NCBI RefSeq assembly: GCF_007827815.1
Contig: NZ_VITH01000014.1
Span: forward strand, 1 to 64,000
Length of the DNA stretch: 64,000 nt
From: Azospirillum brasilense
GTDB taxonomy: Bacteria > Pseudomonadota > Alphaproteobacteria > Azospirillales > Azospirillaceae
Reading direction: 5' to 3'
Shown here: positions 35,107 through 43,701 of the stretch, one piece after another
How positions within the stretch are numbered: position 1 is the first letter of the stretch
How the letters are laid out: every line of letters begins with the position of its first letter
Notes under the pieces: model-generated
Seen by the model: only the letters and a program-made list of their open reading frames with translations
Told to the model about the DNA's origin: nothing
Databases searched by the model: none
Program-made: the position numbers and the translations under genes

Positions 35107-35136
35107 GCGGGGCGCTCCGATCATCGGGCGCCCCGC
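35107..35136 (+). terminator. hairpin after dctM
   Basis: GCGGGGCGC (35107-35115) pairs perfectly with GCGCCCCGC (35128-35136). It lacks a T run and runs almost into the terC ribosome site, so it is a weak or Rho-assisted terminator at best. Confidence 0.45.
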
Positions 35137-35153
35137 TGCAATGGAGACGAATC

Positions 35154-35831
35154 ATGATGACCGCCGAACTCTGGCCGCAACTCGTCGCTTTCGGGCAGGT
35201 GGTCGCCATCGACCTCGTTCTGGCCGGCGACAACGCCATCGTCGTCGGCATGGCCGCCGCCGCCGTCCCGGCCGAGCAGCGGCGCCGGGTCATCCTGTGG
35301 GGCATCAGCGCCGCCATCGTGCTGCGCATCATCTTCGCGCTGATGACCACCCAGCTTCTCGCCATCATCGGGCTGACCCTGGCCGGCGGCGTGCTGCTGC
35401 TCTGGGTCTGCTGGAAGATGTTCCGCGAGCTGCGCTCGCAGGGCGCCGACGAGATCACGCCGGAGGAGGCGCTGGACGCCCCCGACGTCCTGCCTGGAAC
35501 GGCCTCCCTCAGCAGCAATGCGGCGGTGGCCGCCGCCAGCAGCGTCTCCGTGGGCGCCGCCGTCTGGCAGATCGTGGTGGCCGACGTGTCGATGTCGCTT
35601 GACAATGTGCTGGCGGTGGCCGGTGCTGCCAAGGAGCATCCGACCGTGCTTGTGCTCGGCCTGCTGCTCTCGGTGGCGTTGATGGGTGCCGCCGCGAACG
35701 TAATCGCACGTGTTCTGCACAAACATCGCTGGATTGGTTGGATCGGTCTTGCGATCATCACTTATGTTGCGCTCGACATGGTCTGGCGGGGCTCGAACGA
35801 GGTTCTGGCCCACACGGCCTGGCTCGGCTGA
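35154..35831 (+). CDS. TerC-family integral membrane protein
   Basis: Inner-membrane protein of 225 residues with about seven hydrophobic helices. The TerC signature acids lie in DLVLAGDNAIVVGMA near the N-terminus and in VADVSMSLDNVLAVAGAA in the second half. TerC-family (YjbE-like) proteins move metal ions, often manganese or calcium, or help secreted metalloenzymes. It lies 79 bases after dctM on the same strand, but a hairpin lies between, so co-transcription is uncertain. ATG codons at 35154 and 35157 are both possible starts. Confidence 0.88.
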   Translation: MMTAELWPQLVAFGQVVAIDLVLAGDNAIVVGMAAAAVPAEQRRRVILWGISAAIVLRIIFALMTTQLLAIIGLTLAGGVLLLWVCWKMFRELRSQGADEITPEEALDAPDVLPGTASLSSNAAVAAASSVSVGAAVWQIVVADVSMSLDNVLAVAGAAKEHPTVLVLGLLLSVALMGAAANVIARVLHKHRWIGWIGLAIITYVALDMVWRGSNEVLAHTAWLG

Positions 35832-35912
35832 CGGGAAGTGGGGACAAGGCCCGCCGCGGACGGCGTGCGGCGGCGCCAAGAGAAGCAAGACCGCCGTTGG
35901 GGAAGAGATGAC

Positions 35913-38111
35913 ATGTCCAAACCGTTAGGAATTGCCCAGGATAAGGCGGTGCGCCCAAGCCGGCTGGGAGGCGTTCAGGGGCGCCTGTTCACCGGTGTCG
36001 GCGCCGTGGTGTGCTGCACGCTCGTCGCCATCGGGGTGGCGCTGACCGGGTACGCCGGCTTCGGCCGGACGCTGCAGGTCATCACCGCGGAGGCCGTGCC
36101 GTCCGCGCTCGGCGCCCTGCGGGCGGCCCAGCACGCGGGCCGCATCGACGCGCTGGCTCCCGCCTTCCGCTCCGTCACCAGCAAGGAGGAGAAGGCGGAC
36201 CTCGCAGCGCGCATCGCCATGGAGCGGCAAGACTTCGAACGCGAACTGCGCGATCTGGCCGAGCTTGAGCAGAGCAGCGCCAACGCCGCGTCCCACGCCG
36301 GCGGTCCGTCCGAAACCGCCGCCGCCAGCAGCGCCGCCCAGGCCCTGCTCGCCAACGTCACGCTGCTCGATCAGGCGGCGGACAAGCGGATCGGGCTGAG
36401 CGACCACCGCGCCGAACTGCTGGAGCAGGTGGTCGCCGCCACGCGGCGCCTGTCCCAGCTCGTGGCGCCCTGGAAGTCGATCCACAGCAGCGGCGTGGAC
36501 ATGCAGCGCGCCGCCTTCCGGGACGACACCCGTCCGGCGGAAGAGCGGCTGCAGGCCGGCGAGGAGTATCTCCAGACAGAGGAACAGCTCACCCTCGTCC
36601 GCAGCATCGACGACGGCGCCACCACCGTCCGCGGCCTGCTGACCGAAGCCGCCGCCAGCTCCGACGCGAACCGGCTGTCGATCATCGAGGCGCAGACCCG
36701 CATCCTCGTCACCACCATGACCGCCAGCTCGAACCAATTGCCCGAGGCCTCACGCCAAGCGATGGCGGAGCCGCTGAAGGCGATCGAATCCCTCTCGATC
36801 GAGCCGGACGGGCTGATCCCCACCCGTCTGGCCGAGTTGGAAATCCTGAAGGCGCAGCGCGACCTGCTGACCAACAACCTGAGCCTGTCCGAAACGCTGT
36901 CCATGGCGGTCGTGAACCTCGTGCACACGCAGGAGGGCGCCATCACCACCGCCGCCGAGGACAGCGAGAAGGCCCTGTCCAACGGCACGATCCTGCAGAT
37001 CGGGGTCGGCGTGGTCAGCCTGCTGCTGTCGGCGCTGGTCGTCCTGGTCTTCGTGCGCCGCATGGTGGTCCGACGCCTGCTCACCCTCCAGGGCGGAATG
37101 GAGAAGATCGCCGCCGGCGACCTCGACGTGACGGTTCCCGCCGGAGGCCGCGACGAGATTTCCGCCATGGCCCGCACGGTGGAGGTCTTCCGCGAGAACG
37201 CCCTCGCCAAGCGCCGCCTGGAGGCCGAGCAGATCGAATCCGCCCGCCGCGCCGAGGAGGACCGCAAGCGCTCCCTGGAGGAGATCGCCAACAGCTTCGA
37301 AGGGGCGGTCGGCAGCGTGGTCAGCCGCTTCGTGGCGGAATCCACCGAGATGGAGGAGAGCGCCCGCAGCATGTCGGCCACGGCGGAGGAGACCAACCGC
37401 CTCGCCACCAGCGTCGCCGCCGCGACCGAGCAGACCTCGGCCAACGTCGAGACGGTCGCCGCGGCGTCGGAGCAGCTCACCAGCTCCATCGAGGAGATCA
37501 CCCGCCAGATCAGCGAGTCCACCAACATCGTCCGCGAGGCGATGACGCTGGCCGAGCGCGCCAACGGGCAGATCGGCGGCCTTGCGGACTCCGTGCAGAG
37601 CATCGGGCGCGTCGTCGACCTCATCAACGACATCGCCAGCCAGACCAACCTGCTGGCGCTCAACGCCACCATCGAGGCGGCGCGCGCCGGCGAGGCCGGC
37701 AAGGGCTTCGCCGTCGTCGCCAACGAGGTGAAGGCGCTGGCCGCCCAGACCGCCCGCGCCACCGGCGAGATCGCCGCCCAGGCTGCGGGCATCCAGAGCG
37801 CGACCGGCGAGGCCGTGCAGGAGATCCAGGCGGTCGTCCAGGTGGTCACCCGCGTCGGCGCCATCGGCGCCACCGTCGCCGCGGCGGTGGAGGAGCAGAG
37901 CGCCGCCACCAAGGAGATCGCCCGCAACGTCCATCAGGCGGCGCTGGGCACCTCCGAGGTGACGCAGACCATCGCCGGGGTCAACGCCGCCGCCGACCGC
38001 AGCGGCACCGCCGCCCGCACGCTCCTCGACAAGGCCCACGACCTCGCCGACGGCGCCAACGCGCTCAACCGCGAGCTGTCCGGCTTCCTCCAGCGCGTCC
38101 GCGCGAGCTGA
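35913..38111 (+). CDS. methyl-accepting chemotaxis protein
   Basis: Transmembrane chemoreceptor of 732 residues. TM1 lies at about 24-47 and TM2 at about 360-383; a large helical periplasmic sensor region of about 310 residues lies between. HAMP follows at about 384-435 (RRLLTLQGGMEKIAAGDLDVTVP). The signalling hairpin, near residues 560-620, includes the tip DLINDIASQTNLLALNATIEAARAGEAGKGFAVVANEVKALA. The start at 35913 follows GGGGAAGAG. The ligand is unknown. The flagellar locus begins about 3 kb downstream. Confidence 0.95.
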   Translation: MSKPLGIAQDKAVRPSRLGGVQGRLFTGVGAVVCCTLVAIGVALTGYAGFGRTLQVITAEAVPSALGALRAAQHAGRIDALAPAFRSVTSKEEKADLAARIAMERQDFERELRDLAELEQSSANAASHAGGPSETAAASSAAQALLANVTLLDQAADKRIGLSDHRAELLEQVVAATRRLSQLVAPWKSIHSSGVDMQRAAFRDDTRPAEERLQAGEEYLQTEEQLTLVRSIDDGATTVRGLLTEAAASSDANRLSIIEAQTRILVTTMTASSNQLPEASRQAMAEPLKAIESLSIEPDGLIPTRLAELEILKAQRDLLTNNLSLSETLSMAVVNLVHTQEGAITTAAEDSEKALSNGTILQIGVGVVSLLLSALVVLVFVRRMVVRRLLTLQGGMEKIAAGDLDVTVPAGGRDEISAMARTVEVFRENALAKRRLEAEQIESARRAEEDRKRSLEEIANSFEGAVGSVVSRFVAESTEMEESARSMSATAEETNRLATSVAAATEQTSANVETVAAASEQLTSSIEEITRQISESTNIVREAMTLAERANGQIGGLADSVQSIGRVVDLINDIASQTNLLALNATIEAARAGEAGKGFAVVANEVKALAAQTARATGEIAAQAAGIQSATGEAVQEIQAVVQVVTRVGAIGATVAAAVEEQSAATKEIARNVHQAALGTSEVTQTIAGVNAAADRSGTAARTLLDKAHDLADGANALNRELSGFLQRVRAS

Positions 38112-38115
38112 CGGG

Positions 38116-38158
38116 AACGCCCTTCCCCGCACCGTCGCGGGGAAGGGCGTTTTCCTTT
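38116..38158. terminator. bidirectional rho-independent terminator
   Basis: AACGCCCTTCCCCGC (38116-38130) pairs perfectly with GCGGGGAAGGGCGTT (38137-38151) around ACCGTC, followed by TTCCTTTAT. It ends the chemoreceptor gene and, read the other way, could end the small minus-strand gene at 38157-38360. Confidence 0.88.
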
Positions 38159-38360
38159 ATTCCGAAATCACGATCTGGCGTTCGCGCCCGCCCTTGCCGA
38201 CGATCTTCAGCACGCGACGGCCGCGCTCGTCGCGGCTGGATTCGTCCAGCACGACCCGCCCCAGGGCGGCGAGCAGATGCAGAAGCTCGCTGTTCGAGGC
38301 CACCCCGAAGCCTTTGCGAAGCTCCGCCAGCAGGACCTCCGTCTCATCGCGCGTCGTCAC
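38157..38360 (-). CDS. small hypothetical protein, 67 aa
   Basis: Unrecognised small charged protein. The sequence LLHLLAALGRVVLDESSRDERGRRVLKIVGKGGRERQIVISE suggests helices followed by a beta hairpin. The start is a GTG at 38360; no better in-frame ATG is seen nearby. It converges on the chemoreceptor with a shared terminator. The next plus-strand gene begins 194 bases away. Composition looks like a real gene, but the function is unknown. Confidence 0.55.
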   Translation of the reverse strand: MTTRDETEVLLAELRKGFGVASNSELLHLLAALGRVVLDESSRDERGRRVLKIVGKGGRERQIVISE

Positions 38361-38554
38361 GGGCCCTGCCCTCCGGCTTTTGATTGCGGTCCCCAGCCTG
38401 CCGCAGGACGGGCGCCGCTGTCGAGTGCCCTGAGACGAGGGTTCTGAAAGCGGAAGAGGACGGCTTGCCAGCGCGCCCCGCGGCCACTACGGTCACTGCC
38501 CGTATCGTCACCCCCGCGCCCGACGGCGCCGGCGGACCAGTCAGGAGAGGCAGC

Positions 38555-39598
38555 ATGGCAAAGACAGGCAACGGGCGGAACGGCGCGGACAAGCCGGCCT
38601 CCGGAACCTTCACGGGCACGCCGGCGGACCGCCTGGTCCGCTATTGGCGCAACAGCGACCGCCGCTTCGACGAACTGCTCGACGAGACGCTGGACGCGGG
38701 CCGCCAGGCGGTGCTGGAAGCCGCGCTGGACAAGCTGCGCGAGGAGGAACAGCCGGAGTTCCTCGACGAGGTGGAGACCATCGCCGAATCCGTCCGCCGC
38801 ACCGACGCCCAGGGCGACGACATGATCGCCACCCTCTTCTGGCTGGCGGTGGAGGTGTCCGGCGACCTGTCGCAGCCACCCGCCGCCGCGGCCATCGAGG
38901 AGGCTCTGGATTCCACCGGCCTGCTGGAAACCGCCGCCGACACCCGCCTGCTGCCGGTCTGGCTGGAGCCGGAAGCGCTGGTCTATCTGGAGGCCGCCGA
39001 CCGCCGTACCCTGCTGCTGCGCCTGCTGGACTCGACCGACGCGGCGCTGCGCTTCGTCCGCGAGGCCGACCTGCTGGCCGATCCGGCGGACGCCGGCACC
39101 CGTCTGGTCGGCGTCGTCGGCCTGATCGAGGAGGAGGCGGAAGCCGTCGAGGCGGCCGGCGAGGACGCGGTTCCCGATTTCCTCGGGCTGGCCCGCATCG
39201 GCGAGGACGGCGAACCCGAGCTGGACCCCGCGGAGGAGACCCGCATCCGCGAAGCGCTGACCCGCTTCACCGCGGCCATCCAGGGCGCCGACCCGCGCGT
39301 CCAGCGCTGCGAGCCCGCCGGCGGGCTGAACGACCTGCTCGACCTGATCGCCGAGGCCGATTGGACGGACAATGGCGAACTGGCGGAACTCGCCTCCTTC
39401 ATCGACGTGGCAAGCGACGAGACGGCGGACGCCGTGGTGGACGCCGTTGTGACCAGCACCGCGCACGGCCTGTTCGTCCGCGCCTTCAACGCCGACGGGC
39501 GGCTGCTGGACGAGCGGGCCTTCACCCTGCAGGGCGACGAGGCCGCCCAGGCCGTCGCCCTGCTCCAGCAGCGCTGCCGGAGCGTGACCAAGGAGTAA
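38555..39598 (+). CDS. conserved-looking acidic protein of unknown function, 347 aa
   Basis: Soluble, strongly acidic, leucine- and alanine-rich protein without signal peptide or membrane segments. It starts MAKTGNGRNGADKPASGTFTG, with an excellent AGGAGAGG ribosome site. The body is mostly helical, with acidic clusters such as LREEEQPEFLDEVETIAESV and GLIEEEAEAVEAAGEDAV. I do not recognise the family. It lies between a chemoreceptor and the flagellar locus, next to a small helix-turn-helix-like gene, so a link to motility is possible but unproven. Confidence 0.7.
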   Translation: MAKTGNGRNGADKPASGTFTGTPADRLVRYWRNSDRRFDELLDETLDAGRQAVLEAALDKLREEEQPEFLDEVETIAESVRRTDAQGDDMIATLFWLAVEVSGDLSQPPAAAAIEEALDSTGLLETAADTRLLPVWLEPEALVYLEAADRRTLLLRLLDSTDAALRFVREADLLADPADAGTRLVGVVGLIEEEAEAVEAAGEDAVPDFLGLARIGEDGEPELDPAEETRIREALTRFTAAIQGADPRVQRCEPAGGLNDLLDLIAEADWTDNGELAELASFIDVASDETADAVVDAVVTSTAHGLFVRAFNADGRLLDERAFTLQGDEAAQAVALLQQRCRSVTKE

Positions 39599-39727
39599 AA
39601 AGAGGCGCATTCCGGGCGTCTTGTGGCGGGACGCCCCTTCGCCACCCTGTTGTTCGGCGCGGAAATCGGGTACACCCCTATTGGCAACCCGGTTTCCTGT
39701 CCCCACCCCAGTCTTGGAGCTTCTTCG

Positions 39728-40051
39728 ATGCGCGACCAGTCACTCTCCATCGCCGAGGCGGCGGCCTGGCTGAAGTGCTCGGAAGCCGAGGTGGAGGAAC
39801 TTGTGCAGGCGGGCCGGCTGCGCGCCGACCGGATGGAGCCGGCGATCGACCGGATCTCGCTCAACACCGTCATCGTCCTGGCGGAGAGCCTGCCGGTCGA
39901 ACGCCGCATCTTCGAGGTGCGCGAGGCCGCCGGTCGGATGGACTCCTCCGAATCCCGCGGCCACTACCCGTCCCGCCCCTCCGGCGGCATGGACCAGCGC
40001 CCGCCGGTGGTCGTCGAGCGCCGTCCCTCGCGGTCCTTCACCCCCCGCTGA
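39728..40051 (+). CDS. small protein with excisionase/MerR-like helix-turn-helix, 107 aa
   Basis: The first 60 residues (SLSIAEAAAWLKCSEAEVEELVQAGRLRADRM) resemble the single winged helix-turn-helix of excisionase-like DNA-binding proteins. The tail is rich in serine, proline and arginine and probably disordered. The start at 39728 follows TTGGAG. There is no integrase or other mobile gene nearby, so a regulatory role is more likely than excision. It is in the same direction as the acidic protein, 129 bases downstream. Confidence 0.6.
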   Translation: MRDQSLSIAEAAAWLKCSEAEVEELVQAGRLRADRMEPAIDRISLNTVIVLAESLPVERRIFEVREAAGRMDSSESRGHYPSRPSGGMDQRPPVVVERRPSRSFTPR

Positions 40052-40126
40052 TCGCGTCAGCCAGGGTTCCGGTCTGAAGCAGGCGCCGCCGGGCGGAGAC
40101 CCCGACGGCGCCCGAGCCCTGTCGGC

Positions 40127-40750
40127 TCACACCAGTTCGACGCGCAGCGCGGTCGGGCCGCCGTCGCCCGACACGGCGACGAAACGCACGTCCTCGCCGT
40201 CGGCCACCACCTCAAGCCCGGACTGGCGCAGGATCGCCCGGTCGAAATAGACGCCGATGCCCGTCTCGTCGTCCCACGGGTCAATCAGGCCGGATTGGCT
40301 GTCCAGGTTGTACCAGCGCACGGTGCCGTAGATCATCTCACCGGTGGCCATCGGCATCAGGGCCGGGGCCGGCCGCTCGCGCCGCGGCTTGGGCTCGCGG
40401 ACGGCGGCCGGGGCGGGGCGGGGCGCCTGGGGATCGCCGGCCTCGGCCTGGCGCTGGCGGCGCTGCTTCGGCGCGCGGGCCGGCTTGGCCTCCGCCGGGT
40501 CGGCGGGGGTGATGGAATGGATGGCCACGACCTGCGGCCCCTTCGGGGTCTCGGCGATGTCGCAGACGAGGCCGGTGCCTTCGGTCAGCGACACCTCGCC
40601 CAGCGAGGCGAGAACCCGGGAATGCAGAAACGCCTCACCGCTTCCGTCGGCGAAGCGGACGAAGCCGAAGCCCTTGTCGGCCTTGTACCATTTGACGACC
40701 GCCGTAACCTGCTGCTTTTGCTCTTCGCTCACTCTGGACACTCGATGCAT
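40127..40750 (-). CDS. double cold-shock-domain protein
   Basis: Nucleic-acid-binding protein of 207 residues with two cold-shock domains. The first (about 18-80) reads VVKWYKADKGFGFVRFADGSGEAFLHSRVL, with both RNP-type motifs. A basic, proline- and alanine-rich linker follows (about 85-135). The second (about 140-207) reads GTVRWYNLDSQSGLIDPWDDETGIGVYFDRAIL and is more divergent. Such two-domain forms are common in alphaproteobacteria and probably act as RNA chaperones. The start at 40750 (MHRVSRVSEEQ) follows GTCCTCC/GGAG-type sequence only weakly. It is divergent from flgE. Confidence 0.85.
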   Translation of the reverse strand: MHRVSRVSEEQKQQVTAVVKWYKADKGFGFVRFADGSGEAFLHSRVLASLGEVSLTEGTGLVCDIAETPKGPQVVAIHSITPADPAEAKPARAPKQRRQRQAEAGDPQAPRPAPAAVREPKPRRERPAPALMPMATGEMIYGTVRWYNLDSQSGLIDPWDDETGIGVYFDRAILRQSGLEVVADGEDVRFVAVSGDGGPTALRVELV

Positions 40751-40939
40751 GGAGGACAACCGGTCCAACAGTGACCGGATTTGGCGATCCGCGCAATGCG
40801 GCATCCGTTCGCCGCCCCCGCAATCGCACCTCGATTTCACTCTTGTCCCAAGGGGCCGAGCGGCGCGACCGGCCGCCGCTCCAGCAGGCGGCTTCCGCAA
40901 AAGAGCGGAAAATTTTAAGTAAACGCCTGAAAACGCTCT

Positions 40940-40954
40940 TTAAATCCGCTTTAA
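40940..40954. promoter_or_regulatory. CtrA-like box upstream of flgE
   Basis: TTAA-ATCCGCT-TTAA matches the full CtrA consensus TTAA-N7-TTAA exactly, in a GC-rich background, about 90 bases before flgE. CtrA controls flagellar genes in many alphaproteobacteria. Related TTTAAA-type repeats lie before fliI/flgB (55317-55335). Confidence 0.5.
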
Positions 40955-41044
40955 AAGCCGCCCTGTACTCTCGCTTCCGAAGTCCATCGCGGAGAATCCC
41001 GTGGCTCGCTTTCGGCCCAACCGACTTGAGATGAGGATCTCCCG

Positions 41045-42286
41045 ATGAGCCTGTTCAGCGCCATGCGGTCCGGTGTGAGCGGGATGTCCGCGCAAAGCTC
41101 GCGGATGGCCGCCATTTCGGACAACATCAGCAACTCCGCCACCATCGGCTACAAGCGCGCCGCGGTCGACTTCTCAACGCTGATGACCTCCTCCGGTGCG
41201 ACGAGCAACTACGCCGCGGGCGGCGTGCGCTCCAACGTGCACTATCAGGTGTTGAAGGACGGGACCATCCAGGGCACCCAGTCCGCCACCGACATGGCGA
41301 TCGAAGGGCGCGGCTTCTTCGTCGTCGGCGACAACGCCGGCAACACCGGAACGTCGCCCAGCTACGCGCTGACCCGCGCCGGCAGCTTCCTGCCCGACGA
41401 CCAGGGCTTCCTGCGCAACAGCGCCGGCCAGTACCTCCAGGCCTGGAAGCTGGGTCCCGACGGCAGCCTGCCCGCGGTGAACCGCAGCAGCTTCGACGGG
41501 CTGAGCGCCGTCTCCATCGCCGGGCTGGCCTATGGCGGCAGCAAGACGACGCAGATGAGCTTCGCCGGCAACCTGCCGGCGCAGTCTGACGGCACCTCGA
41601 GCTTCGACACCTCCACGTCCCTTTACGACGGCCTCGGCAATCCGCTCGACGTCAAGCTGAGCTGGCAGAAAACCGGGAACCCAGCCGATCCCAACGAATG
41701 GAGGCTGACGGTCACACCGCCACCCGGCTACACCGCAGACCTTCCCAGCACCACGATTTCCTTCGCCGCCAGTGGCGACGCCTCCGGTCTGCCGACCAGC
41801 GCACTGCCGCAGATCACCCTTACCTCTCCGGCCAGCCCGACGTCCGATACGATCAAGCTGTCCATCGGCAACCTCACCCAGCTCAACGGCGATTACGTGC
41901 CGCAGTTCATGGGCGACGGCGCCCGCGCCGGCCGCGTCAGCACGGTGGACGTCGACAAGGCGGGCACGTTGTGGGCCGTCTACGACAACGGCGCCCGCCA
42001 GCCGCTCTATCAGGTGCCGGTCGCCGACGTGGTCAATCCGGGCGGTCTGGTCCCGCAGGACGGCAACACCTACACGCTGGGCATCGACAGCGGCACGATG
42101 ACGCTGAGCAACGGCAACAGCGGCACCGCCGGCTCGGTCGCCGGCTACGCGCTGGAGCAATCGAACGTCGACATCGCGGAGGAGCTGGTGTCGTTGATCG
42201 AGACGCAGCGCGCCTACTCCTCCAACGCCACGCTGGTGCGCACCGCCGACGAGATGGTGGACGAGACCACCCGTCTGAAGCGCTGA
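41045..42286 (+). CDS. flgE: flagellar hook protein FlgE
   Basis: Forms the flexible hook that joins rod and filament. The 413-residue protein has the N-terminal rod/hook signature SLFSAMRSGVSGMSAQSSRMAAISDNISNSATIGYKRA, the FlgE-type TDMAIEGRGFFVV and SLYDGLGNPLDVKLSW segments, and the C-terminal ALEQSNVDIAEELVSLIETQRAYSSNATLVRTADEM coiled coil. It is the first gene of a plus-strand flagellar run. A CtrA-like box lies upstream. Confidence 0.96.
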   Translation: MSLFSAMRSGVSGMSAQSSRMAAISDNISNSATIGYKRAAVDFSTLMTSSGATSNYAAGGVRSNVHYQVLKDGTIQGTQSATDMAIEGRGFFVVGDNAGNTGTSPSYALTRAGSFLPDDQGFLRNSAGQYLQAWKLGPDGSLPAVNRSSFDGLSAVSIAGLAYGGSKTTQMSFAGNLPAQSDGTSSFDTSTSLYDGLGNPLDVKLSWQKTGNPADPNEWRLTVTPPPGYTADLPSTTISFAASGDASGLPTSALPQITLTSPASPTSDTIKLSIGNLTQLNGDYVPQFMGDGARAGRVSTVDVDKAGTLWAVYDNGARQPLYQVPVADVVNPGGLVPQDGNTYTLGIDSGTMTLSNGNSGTAGSVAGYALEQSNVDIAEELVSLIETQRAYSSNATLVRTADEMVDETTRLKR

Positions 42287-42311
42287 CGGACGGGAAAGGG
42301 GATCGCCCGCC

Positions 42312-43697
42312 ATGAGCCTCCAACTGGCCCTCAGCGCCGCCCTCTCCGGGCTGCGCGCGACCCAGCAGCAAGCCGCGCTGGTCTCGCACAACATCACCAA
42401 CGCCACCACCGCGGGCTTCGTCCGCAAGGATCTGGCCGTCTCCACCGCGATCAGCGGCGGACGCGGCCAGGGCGTGCGCGTCGACGGCGTGCTGCGCAGC
42501 GTGGACGAGTTCCTGATCCGCGACGCCCGGTTCGAGCAGAGCCGCTACAGCGCGCAGGAAACCCGCGCCTCGGCGCTGGCCGACTACGCCACCGCGCTGG
42601 GCCAGCCGCAGGACGAGCGGTCCGTCTCCACCGCCCTGGCCAAGCTCCAGCAGTCCTTCAGCCAGCTCCGCAACCAGGCGGACAACGAGGCGGCGCGCAC
42701 CGCCGTGGTGGATTCCGCGGAATCGCTGGTGCGCCGCCTGCACGACACCGCCGCCGCCGCCATCACCGTGCAGAACGACGCCAAGGCGCGGCTCCGGTCC
42801 TCCGTCGACGAGGTCAACCGCTCGCTGGTCCGCATCGGGGAGCTGAACAGCGCCATCGCCACCCAGAAGGCCAAGGGCGCCGAGACCGGCGACCTGATGG
42901 ACGAGCGCGACCGGCTGCTCGATCAGGTGTCGAACGAGATCGGCATCCGCACCCACACCCGCGAGACCGGCGAGGTGGTGGTGATGACCCGCAACGGCCA
43001 GACGCTGCTCGACCGTGAACTGCCGGCGGGCGCCCAGCCGCTTCAGCTCATCGACGGCGATCTGCTGGCCGGCGGCAAGATCATCTCCGGCAACCCGGAC
43101 CAGGACATTCAGAGCGGGCGCATCATGGGCTATGTCCAGACCGCTCATCAGGACATGCCTCGGGCTCTGGCCCAGCTCGACGAGCTGGCGGCGGGCATCA
43201 TTCAACAGTTCGAAGCGGCGGAGTCCGAACCCGGAACGACCGGCCTGTTCGTCATGGCCCCCGGCAGCGGCGGACCAGCTTCGCGCATCGCCGTCAACGG
43301 CGACATCCGCAGCAACCCCTGGAAGGTGCAGAGCGGCGTCCGGGCCGGTGCGCCCCTGGCCCCTGGCGACACCACGCAGATCGACCGTTTCCTCAACGCC
43401 TTCTCCGCCACCCGCAGCTTCGGCGATCCGGACCTGCCCTCCTCGGCCACGCTGGGCGACTACGCAACCGGCATGGTCTCCACCCAGCAGGGCTACCGCA
43501 CCACCGCCGAGTCCGAGATGAAGACCCGCAAGATCAGCGCCGACGCGCTGCAATCGGCGCGTCTCAACCGCGACGGCGTGAACGTCGACGACGAAATGCA
43601 GAAGCTGCTGCTGATCGAGCAGAGCTACGGCGCCAGCGCCCAGGTGCTCCAGGCCGCCGGGCGGATGCTCGACACGCTGCTCCAGATCCGGAACTGA
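42312..43697 (+). CDS. flgK: flagellar hook-associated protein FlgK
   Basis: First hook-filament junction protein. The 461-residue protein has the N-terminal SLQLALSAALSGLRATQQQAALVSHNITNATTAGFVRK signature, the DEFLIRDARFEQS region, a coiled-coil stretch and the C-terminal SARLNRDGVNVDDEMQKLLLIEQSYGASAQVLQ. It is shorter than many FlgK proteins because of a reduced central domain. It follows flgE by 25 bases and precedes flgL by 4. Confidence 0.94.
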   Translation: MSLQLALSAALSGLRATQQQAALVSHNITNATTAGFVRKDLAVSTAISGGRGQGVRVDGVLRSVDEFLIRDARFEQSRYSAQETRASALADYATALGQPQDERSVSTALAKLQQSFSQLRNQADNEAARTAVVDSAESLVRRLHDTAAAAITVQNDAKARLRSSVDEVNRSLVRIGELNSAIATQKAKGAETGDLMDERDRLLDQVSNEIGIRTHTRETGEVVVMTRNGQTLLDRELPAGAQPLQLIDGDLLAGGKIISGNPDQDIQSGRIMGYVQTAHQDMPRALAQLDELAAGIIQQFEAAESEPGTTGLFVMAPGSGGPASRIAVNGDIRSNPWKVQSGVRAGAPLAPGDTTQIDRFLNAFSATRSFGDPDLPSSATLGDYATGMVSTQQGYRTTAESEMKTRKISADALQSARLNRDGVNVDDEMQKLLLIEQSYGASAQVLQAAGRMLDTLLQIRN

Positions 43698-43701
43698 CGC
43701 C

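Noticed and set aside
39728..40051. Excisionase-like protein as a sign of a mobile element
   Set aside because: No integrase, tRNA target, direct repeat or phage gene is nearby, and the surrounding base composition is uniform.
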